The notes under the pieces were generated by a model. It did not search any database and was not told the origin of the DNA. It was given only the letters and a program-made list of their open reading frames with translations. From assembly GCA_037441225.1 (NCBI GenBank), contig JBBISU010000025.1, positions 1 to 39,118 on the forward strand: 39,118 nt of DNA. The letters run 5' to 3'. Positions 32,444 through 39,118 of this stretch are shown in pieces. Source of the stretch: JBBFMJ01 sp037441225 (GTDB taxonomy: Bacteria > Acidobacteriota > Thermoanaerobaculia > UBA2201). Made by a program: the position numbers and the translations under genes. How positions within the stretch are numbered: position 1 is the first letter of the stretch; each line of letters starts with the position of its first letter.

Positions 32444-33385
32444 ATGAAGTATTTTTTGCTTTTGATTATTCCATCTTTTTTACTTGGGCATACAATTCCT
32501 TTTAGTGAATTTTTAGATTTTTTCCCAATTCAAGAAGGAAATATATGGGTTTATTCTGCAAGTACATCTTTTTCAGAAGATTATTTTTTTATTCAAGTTT
32601 ATAAAAAAGATAATTCGCTTTTTATAAGTAATTATTTCAACAGTAAAGAGGACTTTGAAATTATAAAAAGGGAATCAGAGGTATTTTTTGCAACTGAAAA
32701 GGAAAAATTTTTACTTTATGAATTTGAAAAGGGGTCTATCTGGCATATACCTGAAAATATTTCCATAAAAACACCTTGTATTTCTGATAGTTTTCTGGGC
32801 TTAACTGAAAGTGATTTTACTTATTCTACTTTGGGTGGGGTTTTTAATGATTGTGTGAGAGTTTTATGGGATAATCCTTGTAAGGATGCTGGAATAATAG
32901 AAGAAATTTTTGCACCCGAAGTTGGTCTTATAAAAAGAGTAGAAAACAGAATTTTTGGAACTTATTCTTATGAATTAGTTTATGCAAATGTAAATGGAAT
33001 ATCCTATGGAAATGCCTCAATTTCCTTAGATACAGGGATTTTTCCTGAATATATTTCTTATCAAAATTTAGTAAAAATTGAGTTAAAAAATAATACAAAT
33101 AAAGAGCTGAATTTGACTTTTCCAACTACTCAAATATTTGACATTATTCTTGAAAATGAACAAGGAGAAGAAGTTTATAAATGGTCTTCTGGGCAAGAGT
33201 TTCTCCAGGTTTTGACTGGAAGAAGGATTTTGCCTTATTCCTCTATGAATTTATCAATTTTAGTGTCCTTTCCAAAATTGGAAAAAGGTATGTATTATTT
33301 AAAAATACTAATACCTGTATTTCAAATAAATTCAATTCCTGTAAAAAGACCATTGATGACAATAATTACTGTTTATAATCCATAA
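32444..33385 (+). CDS. Secreted protein with BsuPI proteinase-inhibitor-type domain
   Basis: A 313-residue protein with a signal peptide (MKYFLLLIIPSFLLG). The first ~190 residues are an unrecognised beta-rich domain. The last ~110 match the BsuPI (intracellular proteinase inhibitor) fold: VKIELKNNTNKELNLTF ... FDIILENEQGEEVYKWSSGQEF ... ILPYSSMNLSILVSF ... KGMYYLKILIPV. The pattern of NNT..LNLTF, D..ENE.GEEVYKWS.G..F and the glycine-rich end fits closely. This domain inhibits subtilisin-like protease in B. subtilis; here it is exported. Following a serpin, it suggests a two-inhibitor locus. The promoter is leaderless. Confidence 0.8.
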   Translation: MKYFLLLIIPSFLLGHTIPFSEFLDFFPIQEGNIWVYSASTSFSEDYFFIQVYKKDNSLFISNYFNSKEDFEIIKRESEVFFATEKEKFLLYEFEKGSIWHIPENISIKTPCISDSFLGLTESDFTYSTLGGVFNDCVRVLWDNPCKDAGIIEEIFAPEVGLIKRVENRIFGTYSYELVYANVNGISYGNASISLDTGIFPEYISYQNLVKIELKNNTNKELNLTFPTTQIFDIILENEQGEEVYKWSSGQEFLQVLTGRRILPYSSMNLSILVSFPKLEKGMYYLKILIPVFQINSIPVKRPLMTIITVYNP

Positions 33386-33462
33386 ATTTTGTATATTTTA
33401 TGTTTGAACAAAAGCCTTGAATTCCTAAAAAGAGTGTTTGTTCCTTGACCCGAAAAATGCAG

Positions 33463-33600
33463 TTGAAATTAAATTTTATAAGGCAGGGGCTTGTCCCAGA
33501 CTGGAACATAAAGAAAATACAAAAAGAATTTTTTTATTTATTTTAAATTCACGGAGCAAGCGAGCTCGCCCCTTACCTATACCTGATAGCTAATAACTGT
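33463..33600. repeat. Intergenic repeat, copy B (decayed), between convergent genes
   Basis: The 285-base gap between the two convergent genes holds TTGAAATTAAATT (33463-33475) and GGGGCTTGTCCC (33486-33497), both shared with the repeat at 39028. It also holds a GC-rich stretch with the perfect palindrome GCGAGCTCGC (33560-33569), and CTGATAGCTAATAACTG near 33583. No gene was seen. Confidence 0.6.
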
Positions 33601-33670
33601 TTGCTTGATACAGTTTTTCGATTCATTTAATTGTTCTTATGGCATATAATTAAAAAAATTGAAAATTTTT

Positions 33671-33895
33671 TTATAAATCTTTTATATCAAATTCAGATAC
33701 ATCAATTGCAATAATTGAAGAAAATTTTATATAAAATGGATTACCATTTAAATCATATCCAAGGATAGTCTTTTTTTCTATTTCTTTGCTCTTTAAAATT
33801 TTTTCAAAACTTTTAAGAAGTGATTCCAATTGTTCTTCATCCATAATTTTTTTTATAATATGGCTTTCATTTAAATAAAAAGTTATGACTTTCAT
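33671..33895 (-). CDS. Small protein of unknown function downstream of dsbD
   Basis: A 74-residue protein beginning MKVITFYLNESHIIKKIMDEEQLE, with a helical middle and a C-terminal beta-rich part (NPFYIKFSSIIAIDVSEFD). It has no signal or membrane segment, and no family was recognised. The ATG overlaps the dsbD stop (ATGA), so it is co-translated with dsbD. It may be a small metal- or nucleotide-binding domain, but nothing supports a specific role. Confidence 0.7.
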   Translation of the reverse strand: MKVITFYLNESHIIKKIMDEEQLESLLKSFEKILKSKEIEKKTILGYDLNGNPFYIKFSSIIAIDVSEFDIKDL

Positions 33896-35529
33896 TCCAA
33901 TACCTTCCTCAATCTTTCTTTAAATTCTTCAGGTCCTTCAAAACCTACAAGTCGCAGGTTTTCAAATTCCCTGCCATTTTTGTAAAAAACAATCGTAGGT
34001 ATTCCCACTATTTTTAATTCCTCAACTAATTCTTGAATTTCCCCTTCTGCACCACTTGTCAAGTCAATTTGATATAAAACAAAATTTTTCAAGATTTCCT
34101 GGACTTCTTTATTTGAAAATGTCTTGTGTTCCATTTCCTTGCAAGGGATGCACCAGTTTGCATAAAAATCAATAATAATTGGCTTTCCACTTTCTTTTTC
34201 CTTTAAAAAATTTTCTTTTACATAAGGATTGAAAAGTTTTATTTTTTCGCCCTTTGGTATTACTGAATTTATAAAAATAATTGAAAATATTAAAGAAATT
34301 AGCATTAAAATAAAATTCAAGATTTTGTTTCTTTTAAAAATTAAATTTAAAAAATAAATTGTAGAGATTATTCCAAGGATCAAATATAAAAGATTTGGCA
34401 AATTCTTTGGTAAAATTGGGCTTAAAATAAAAATAGAAACACCTACCAAGGCAAAAGCAAAAAATCTTTCAAGGGACACCATCCACTCACCTGATTTTGG
34501 TAAATTCTTAATTGAAGAAGAAAAAAAACTTAAAATTAAATATGGAATTCCCAATCCAGAACTTAATGCTAAAAAGAAAATAAATCCAATGAAAGGGTCG
34601 CCTTTGCTTGCAACAAAAGTTATAAGTGAAAGGATTATAGGACCCAAGCAAGGTGCTGCTACAAGCCCAACCATTGAACCCATTAAAAAAGTGCTTATAA
34701 TTCCTAAATTTTTATTATATTTTGATGAAAAAGAAGCAGGAAATTTAATTGTAAATAATCCAAAAAGGGAAAGGGAAAATAAAAATATTATTAGTGAAAC
34801 AATTATTAAAACAACTGGCTTTTGCAAAAGTGAACCAAACATAGAACCACCAAGGGCAGAAACTGTACCTAAAAGAGAATAAGTTATAACAATCCCTAAA
34901 AAATAAAATAAACTAAAGACAAAGCTTTTCTTTTGTTTTGAAAAAAAACCAATTGTTATAGGAACCATTGGATATACGCAAGGCGTTAAATTTAAAGCAA
35001 GGCCTCCTATGAATAAAAAAAGCAGAGCAATTATTATTCCACCTTTTGAAAGCCATCTCTCAATTGGGTTTGATGAAGAGATATTCCCTTTATTAAAATC
35101 AACTGAAAATTCAAGTTCTTGTGGGGGGATACACATTTCGTCATTGCAGCCCTGATAGTTTATTTTTCCTTTAAAACTATTTAATTCTTTTAATATTTTT
35201 CCTTTTATTTCTACTTTAAATTCCCCAGTATAAACAATCAATGGTTCTTTTGAAAAACCCAGCAAAACTTTTTCACCTTCAGGATAATTAATTGAATCAA
35301 TTGATATATTTTCCTCTTCAATTTTAATTTCTGTGGGAATTAAAAATTCATCCTTTATCTTATTTGCATTTATATGCCATCCAGATGAAATTTTAAAGTA
35401 TAAATTTGCTTGGAAATTTTTATTTTCATTATAAATTGCTTCTGATTTTTCTTTTAAAAAATATAAAATATCTTCTTCTTGTGCAAATAAATTGAGACCT
35501 AAAATAAATATTATGATTCTAAGAAACAA
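33892..35529 (-). CDS. dsbD: Thiol:disulfide interchange protein DsbD
   Basis: DsbD passes electrons from cytoplasmic thioredoxin to the periplasm for disulfide reduction and cytochrome c maturation. The 545 residues show a signal peptide, an N-terminal DsbD-alpha domain with YQGCNDEMCIPPQ (Cys pair), eight or so membrane helices with LNLTPCVYPM and AAPCLGPI (the two membrane Cys), and a thioredoxin-like domain with CIPC in DFYANWCIPCKEMEH. All three redox pairs are kept. The start is TTG at 35529, supported by GGAGGG eight bases upstream. It overlaps the aminotransferase gene by 19 bases. Confidence 0.95.
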   Translation of the reverse strand: MFLRIIIFILGLNLFAQEEDILYFLKEKSEAIYNENKNFQANLYFKISSGWHINANKIKDEFLIPTEIKIEEENISIDSINYPEGEKVLLGFSKEPLIVYTGEFKVEIKGKILKELNSFKGKINYQGCNDEMCIPPQELEFSVDFNKGNISSSNPIERWLSKGGIIIALLFLFIGGLALNLTPCVYPMVPITIGFFSKQKKSFVFSLFYFLGIVITYSLLGTVSALGGSMFGSLLQKPVVLIIVSLIIFLFSLSLFGLFTIKFPASFSSKYNKNLGIISTFLMGSMVGLVAAPCLGPIILSLITFVASKGDPFIGFIFFLALSSGLGIPYLILSFFSSSIKNLPKSGEWMVSLERFFAFALVGVSIFILSPILPKNLPNLLYLILGIISTIYFLNLIFKRNKILNFILMLISLIFSIIFINSVIPKGEKIKLFNPYVKENFLKEKESGKPIIIDFYANWCIPCKEMEHKTFSNKEVQEILKNFVLYQIDLTSGAEGEIQELVEELKIVGIPTIVFYKNGREFENLRLVGFEGPEEFKERLRKVLE

Positions 35530-36692
35530 TTTAATCCCTCCTTTAAAATTTTTATCCCTTCAATTATCTCTTCTTTTGATGTAGCAAAGGATAACCTGAT
35601 ATATCCTTCCATTCCAAAAGCAGAGCCGGGCATTGTAGCAATTCCAAAATTTTCAATTAAATATAAACTTAAATCAAAGGAATTTTTATTCCTTTTTAAA
35701 TAATTTTTTACATTTACAAAAATATAAAAAGCACCTTCTGGCTTAACAAAACTTATTTTTTCAATTTTATTCAAACATTCAGCCATTATATCTCTTCTTT
35801 CCTCAAAACTTTTTAGCATTTCTTTAATTTCTTTATCTCCCATTTTTAAAGCATAAAGGGCAGCATATTGGGAAATTGCAGAGGTTGAAGAGTTCATATG
35901 GCTTTGAATTGCAGATACTTGTTTTGAAAGCTTTAAGGGAGCAGCACAATATCCAACCCTCCAACCAGTCATACAATATGTCTTTGAAAAGGAATCAATT
36001 AAAAAAGTTCTCTCAAAAGATTCTTTGAAAGAGGCAATTGATATATGTTTTATACCATCAAAAACCAAAGAGCTATATACTTCATCAGAGATTATGAAAA
36101 TTCCTTTCTTTGCACAAATCCTTGAAATTTCTTTAAGTTCTTCTTTTCTTAAGACAATACCAGTTGGATTGTGGGGAGAGTTTAGAAGTAATGCTTTTGT
36201 CTTTTTCCCAATTGTTTTTTCTAAGACCTCTGGCTTTAAAACAAACCTTTCCTTTTCTTTTAATTTAATAATTTTTGGTATTCCGCCTGAAATGTAAACC
36301 ATTTCAAGATAAGAAGGGAAATAAGGTGATAAAATAATTATTTCATCACCTTTATCACAAATTGCCAAAAGAGAAGAAGCAATGGCAAATTTTCCTCCAA
36401 CTGTTACAACTATTTCTTCTGGCTTATATTTTAACCCTAACCTTTTTTCAATATCCTTTGAAATTTCTTCTCTCAAAGGCAGCATCCCTGCCCCTGCTGT
36501 ATATTTTGTAAAATTTATTTTAATTGCTTCAATGCCTTTATTTTTTATTTCCTCAGGTGTGTTAAAATCGGGTTCACCAATTGAAAAAAAGTAAACCTTT
36601 TTCCCTTCTTTTTTAAGGTTTTGAGCTTTTTCATTAATTCTTAAAGTCAATGCTTCTTTTAAAAATTTACATTTTAAAGATAATTTTTTCAT
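35511..36692 (-). CDS. PLP-dependent aminotransferase, class I/II (aspartate/aromatic type)
   Basis: The 393-residue protein has the fold type I features: SIGEPDFNTPEEI near the N-terminus, TKYTAGAGMLPLREEIS, NSPHNPTG, SDEVYSSLVF, and the lysine motif SFSKTYCMTGWRVGY that binds pyridoxal phosphate, followed by RLSFATS near the C-terminus with the substrate-binding Arg. It most resembles the Igamma aspartate aminotransferases, though the amino acid used cannot be told from sequence. The ATG at 36692 is preferred over a TTG at 36698, since TAAAAT ends seven bases before the ATG. It is followed by dsbD in one transcript. Confidence 0.92.
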   Translation of the reverse strand: MKKLSLKCKFLKEALTLRINEKAQNLKKEGKKVYFFSIGEPDFNTPEEIKNKGIEAIKINFTKYTAGAGMLPLREEISKDIEKRLGLKYKPEEIVVTVGGKFAIASSLLAICDKGDEIIILSPYFPSYLEMVYISGGIPKIIKLKEKERFVLKPEVLEKTIGKKTKALLLNSPHNPTGIVLRKEELKEISRICAKKGIFIISDEVYSSLVFDGIKHISIASFKESFERTFLIDSFSKTYCMTGWRVGYCAAPLKLSKQVSAIQSHMNSSTSAISQYAALYALKMGDKEIKEMLKSFEERRDIMAECLNKIEKISFVKPEGAFYIFVNVKNYLKRNKNSFDLSLYLIENFGIATMPGSAFGMEGYIRLSFATSKEEIIEGIKILKEGLNCFLES

Positions 36693-36699
36693 AGGCAAT

Positions 36700-36705
36700 A
36701 TTTTA
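36700..36705 (-). promoter_or_regulatory. -10 box for the aminotransferase-dsbD transcript
   Basis: TAAAAT on the minus strand ends seven bases before the ATG at 36692. The -35 region (TTTTAT at 17 bases) is poor. Confidence 0.4.
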
Positions 36706-36739
36706 ACAGATTTATAATAATTATAAAAGAAAAACAGAT

Positions 36740-36946
36740 CAGCAGAGCAGGAATTAGTAGGGGCAGGGCTTGTCCCACCCGTTAGTCGTTGCCCGTGTCA
36801 GTTTTCCGTTATCCGTTAAAAGCTTTGAAAATTAAAAAAATTTTTGCGAATTACATATGCTTGGGCGACGACAAGCGTCGTTCCTACAAAAACAATTTTG
36901 AAAATTTTAATTACCAGTTGGTTTCTTCTGCTTTACTGCTCTGCTG
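36740..36946. repeat. Intergenic repeat element, copy A, bounded by 11-base inverted repeats
   Basis: CAGCAGAGCAG (36740-36750) and CTGCTCTGCTG (36936-36946) are exact reverse complements. Between them lie the shared repeat TAGGGGCAGGGCTTGTCCC (36758-36776) with GTTTTCCGTTATCC (36801-36814), and a hairpin ACGAC-AAGC-GTCGT (36868-36881). No frame codes for a plausible protein. This fills the 295-base space between two minus-strand genes. Confidence 0.55.
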
Positions 36947-36993
36947 TTCTACTGCTCTAAAGAACTATATCCTTTTCAATTAAATTTTTTAAA

Positions 36994-38223
36994 TTAGCTT
37001 TTTTCTGTCCAGACTTTTGCAATTTCAATTATTGTTTTTGTAGCCAGTTCCATCCATTCCAGAGAAATCCATTCTTGTTTTGAATGGAAATTTTGACCAC
37101 CTGCAAAAAGATTTGGTGTTAAGATACCTTTTAAAGTTAAAGCAGAGCCATCTGTTCCACCCCTTATATATTTTAAAACTGGCTTTATCTTTAATCTTTT
37201 CACTGCTTCAATTGCAAAATTTACAACCTCTGGATTTTTTTCCAGATGGTATCTCATATTTCTGTATTGTTCTTCAAATTTAAGTTCCAATTTTGTTTTT
37301 GGATATATCTCCTGAACTATATCTCTTAAATTTTCAAGGTACTTTTTCTTTTCTTCGATCCCTTCCCATTCAAAATCTCTTAAAATCATTTTAACCTTTG
37401 CTTCAGAAACATCCCCTTGAATTGATAATGGATGGATATAACCTTCCCTTTTTTCAGTTGCCTCAGGGCTTTTAAGAGGTGGAAGCAAACTTACAAAATG
37501 GGAAAGAGCTCTTAAAGCATTTACCATTTTATCTTTTGCATAGCCAGGATGAACATTATAACCTGTTGCAGTGAGGGTCATTGCAGCAGCATTAAAGGTT
37601 TCATTTTCAACTTCTCCTAAAGAACCACCATCAACAGTATATGCAAACTTTGTTCCAATCTTTTTTAAATCTAAATTCTTTGTTCCTTGACCAACTTCTT
37701 CATCTGGTGTAAATAAAATTCTGATTTTTCCATGCTTTATTTCAGGATGTTCTTTTATGTATTCAATTGCTGTTAAAATTTCTGCAATTCCTGCTTTATC
37801 ATCGGCACCCAAAAGAGTATCCCCAGAAGATGTTATGATTGCATTACCTTTTACCTTAGTCAGTTCTGGATTTTCTGAAACTTTAATTATTTGATTATCA
37901 TAAGGCAAAACAATGTCTTTGCCATCATAATTTTTATGGATCAGTGGTTTTACATTTTCACCTGATACCTCAGGGGAGGTATCTACATGAGCAATAAAAC
38001 AAAGAGGAGGCACATTCTTTTTTGTATTTGCAGGGAGTGTCCCAAAGAGGTATCCAAATTTATCCAGTTCAATTTCTTTAAGTCCCATTTCTTCCATTTC
38101 TTTTTTTAAAATTTTAAGCAAATCCCATTGACAACTTGTTGAAGGATAGGTATCAGAACCCTCTTTTGATTGAGTATTTACTTTTACATACCTTATAAAC
38201 CTTTCAAGAATTTTTTCTTTCAT
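36994..38223 (-). CDS. pepT: Peptidase T (tripeptide aminopeptidase)
   Basis: A 409-residue M20B zinc peptidase that removes the N-terminal residue of tripeptides in the cytoplasm. Motifs include IAHVDTSPE (first metal Asp), LLGADDKAGIAEILTA (bridging Asp), TPDEEVGQG (catalytic and metal Glu), YTVDGGSLGEVENETF, and RGGTDGSAL with the late zinc-site GGQNFHSKQEWIS. The order and spacing match PepT. The ATG at 38223 (MKEKILERFIRYVKVNTQS) aligns with the usual N-terminus and fits the leaderless promoter; the ATG at 38274 would add 17 residues. Confidence 0.96.
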   Translation of the reverse strand: MKEKILERFIRYVKVNTQSKEGSDTYPSTSCQWDLLKILKKEMEEMGLKEIELDKFGYLFGTLPANTKKNVPPLCFIAHVDTSPEVSGENVKPLIHKNYDGKDIVLPYDNQIIKVSENPELTKVKGNAIITSSGDTLLGADDKAGIAEILTAIEYIKEHPEIKHGKIRILFTPDEEVGQGTKNLDLKKIGTKFAYTVDGGSLGEVENETFNAAAMTLTATGYNVHPGYAKDKMVNALRALSHFVSLLPPLKSPEATEKREGYIHPLSIQGDVSEAKVKMILRDFEWEGIEEKKKYLENLRDIVQEIYPKTKLELKFEEQYRNMRYHLEKNPEVVNFAIEAVKRLKIKPVLKYIRGGTDGSALTLKGILTPNLFAGGQNFHSKQEWISLEWMELATKTIIEIAKVWTEKS

Positions 38224-38230
38224 AGGGAAT

Positions 38231-38259
38231 AATTTATCATAATTTTTAAATTTTATCAA
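38231..38259 (-). promoter_or_regulatory. Leaderless promoter of pepT
   Basis: TTGATA (38259-38254), a 17-base spacer and TAAATT (38236-38231) end seven bases before the pepT ATG at 38223. It interleaves with the divergent promoter of the next gene. Confidence 0.5.
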
Positions 38260-38268
38260 AAAATATGT

Positions 38269-38290
38269 TATCATATTTAGATAAGGAGGA
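38269..38290 (+). promoter_or_regulatory. Promoter and Shine-Dalgarno site of the membrane-anchored protein gene
   Basis: TATCAT (38269-38274) ends 19 bases before the ATG at 38294, and AAGGAGGA (38283-38290) sits just before the start. This is the same leadered layout as the metallopeptidase gene at 15304. Confidence 0.5.
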
Positions 38291-38293
38291 AGT

Positions 38294-39013
38294 ATGAGTG
38301 AAGAAAAAGTGAAAAAGAATAAAACATTGATTTATATCCTTTTAGGTTGTGGTATATTGGCTATTCTTGTAATTGTAATTGCTGCATTTTCCTTTTTGTA
38401 TTTTGGTAAAAAACTTATTGGTTCAAAAAGCCCTCAAGAAGCAATTGTTAAAATGATGTTGGAAAGAAATCCAGAAGTAGAAGTTTTGGAAATTGATCAG
38501 GATAATAATAAAATAAAAATAAGGAATAAGAAGACAGGGGAGGTTATAACAATTGATTTTTCAGATGCAAAAAAGGGCATAATTCAATGGAAGGAAAAGG
38601 GGAAAAAGGATTCAGTAAAAATTAAAGGAGAAGAAAAAGAAGGCAAAATTGAAATTACAAGCGAAGAGGGAAAGACAACTATAACTTATGGTGGCGATGA
38701 AAAGTTGCCTAACTGGCTCCCTGAATTTAAGAATTTTGAAGTTTTAAATAAAACTAAAAGCCAATCAGGGAACAAGGTTTATGGAGCAATAGAATTAGAG
38801 TCAGCAAAAGATATAGATGAAACAGCCAAGGAGATTGAAAATCTTTTTAAAGAAAAAGGTTTTAAACTGAACCAAATTATAACTCAAAGATCAGAGGATG
38901 GGAAAACGGTAATGCTTCAAGGTGAATTAGGAAAAGGTAAGACATTTTTTGCAATTGTCAATCAAGAAAACAAAAAAACAAAGTGTGTCATAAACTATTC
39001 AGAAGAAGATTAA
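38294..39013 (+). CDS. Membrane-anchored protein of unknown function
   Basis: The 239-residue protein has a short charged N-terminus, one membrane helix (about 12-38, LIYILLGCGILAILVIVIAAFSFLYF), a Lys/Glu-rich beta-strand region (about 55-135) and a C-terminal alpha/beta part (about 145-235, NKVYGAIELESAKDIDETAKEIENLF). The C-terminal part would lie outside the cytoplasm. I recognise no named family. A strong Shine-Dalgarno site and a divergent promoter shared with pepT support it as a real, well-translated gene. Confidence 0.85.
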   Translation: MSEEKVKKNKTLIYILLGCGILAILVIVIAAFSFLYFGKKLIGSKSPQEAIVKMMLERNPEVEVLEIDQDNNKIKIRNKKTGEVITIDFSDAKKGIIQWKEKGKKDSVKIKGEEKEGKIEITSEEGKTTITYGGDEKLPNWLPEFKNFEVLNKTKSQSGNKVYGAIELESAKDIDETAKEIENLFKEKGFKLNQIITQRSEDGKTVMLQGELGKGKTFFAIVNQENKKTKCVINYSEED

Positions 39014-39027
39014 ACCAAAAAATCCAA

Positions 39028-39108
39028 TTGAAATTAAATTAGTAGGGGCTGGGCTTGTCCCTGCCCGATGAATGTTCATCCTATCCGTTTTCCGTTATCC
39101 ATTAAAAG
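39028..39108. repeat. Intergenic repeat, copy C, at the right edge
   Basis: TTGAAATTAAATT (39028-39040) matches copy B, and ATTAGTAGGGGCTGGGCTTG plus GTTTTCCGTTATCC-N-TTAAAAG (39088-39108) match copy A. The GGGCTGGG-CTTGT-CCCTGCCC segment can form a hairpin with one mismatch, and GATGAA-TG-TTCATC (39067-39080) a second one. Confidence 0.65.
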
Positions 39109-39118
39109 ATTTTGTAGC

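Overview
This is a compact, very AT-rich stretch of bacterial chromosome with almost no spacer DNA. About 35 protein genes, one tRNA and several intergenic repeats fit in 39 kb, and many neighbouring genes overlap by 1 to 23 bases. TatA/TatC, DsbD, a TonB-type C-terminal domain and secreted proteins point to a diderm bacterium. Lysine- and glutamate-rich proteins and the low GC would suit a thermophile, but I cannot name the phylum. A run of 100 N at 1265-1364 is an assembly gap.

Layout, left to right. 1-549: a broken gene on the minus strand behind an intact promoter, then gene-poor sequence. 550-1562 (-): a repetitive coiled-coil protein with a nuclease-like C-terminus, interrupted by the gap. 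1601-5547 (-): a nitric-oxide operon, ygbA-norC-norB-DUF438/hemerythrin/PAS-cupin. 5665-11778 (-): polA, a TPR/TonB-C protein and two M16 peptidase subunits. 11898-13246 (-): tatA, tatC and a small membrane protein. 13313-16061 (-): a secreted HELGH metallopeptidase and an unknown exported protein. 16251-18502 (+): a GT-C type glycosyltransferase and endonuclease IV, tail to tail with 18482-21063 (-), a YihY-type membrane protein and a beta-CASP metallo-beta-lactamase protein.

21226-28641 (+): tRNA(CAU)-tilS-hpt-ftsH-folP-cdaA-cdaR-glmM, combining tRNA modification, membrane proteolysis, folate, c-di-AMP and cell-wall precursor synthesis. 28674-31024 (+): Hsp20, an HspR-like repressor, a sigma-70 factor and a zinc-finger DnaC-like ATPase. 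31216-33385 (+): two secreted predicted protease inhibitors, a serpin and a BsuPI-domain protein. 33671-38223 (-): a small unknown protein, DsbD, an aminotransferase and peptidase T. 38294-39013 (+): a membrane-anchored protein of unknown function. Three related GC-richer repeats lie between genes from 33.4 kb onward.

The most striking feature is promoter architecture. For eleven first genes a -10 hexamer (TATAAT, TAAAAT, TATTAT or TAAATT) ends exactly 6 or 7 bases before the start codon, often with a good -35 box 16-18 bases further up. This predicts mostly leaderless mRNAs, while genes inside operons use Shine-Dalgarno sites or stop/start overlaps. The pattern also corrects several start codons (serpin, peptidase T, aminotransferase). 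Other notable points are a degenerate HPRT between tilS and ftsH, a two-haem NorC, an M16 pair with its active site split between subunits, and the tandem protease-inhibitor genes.
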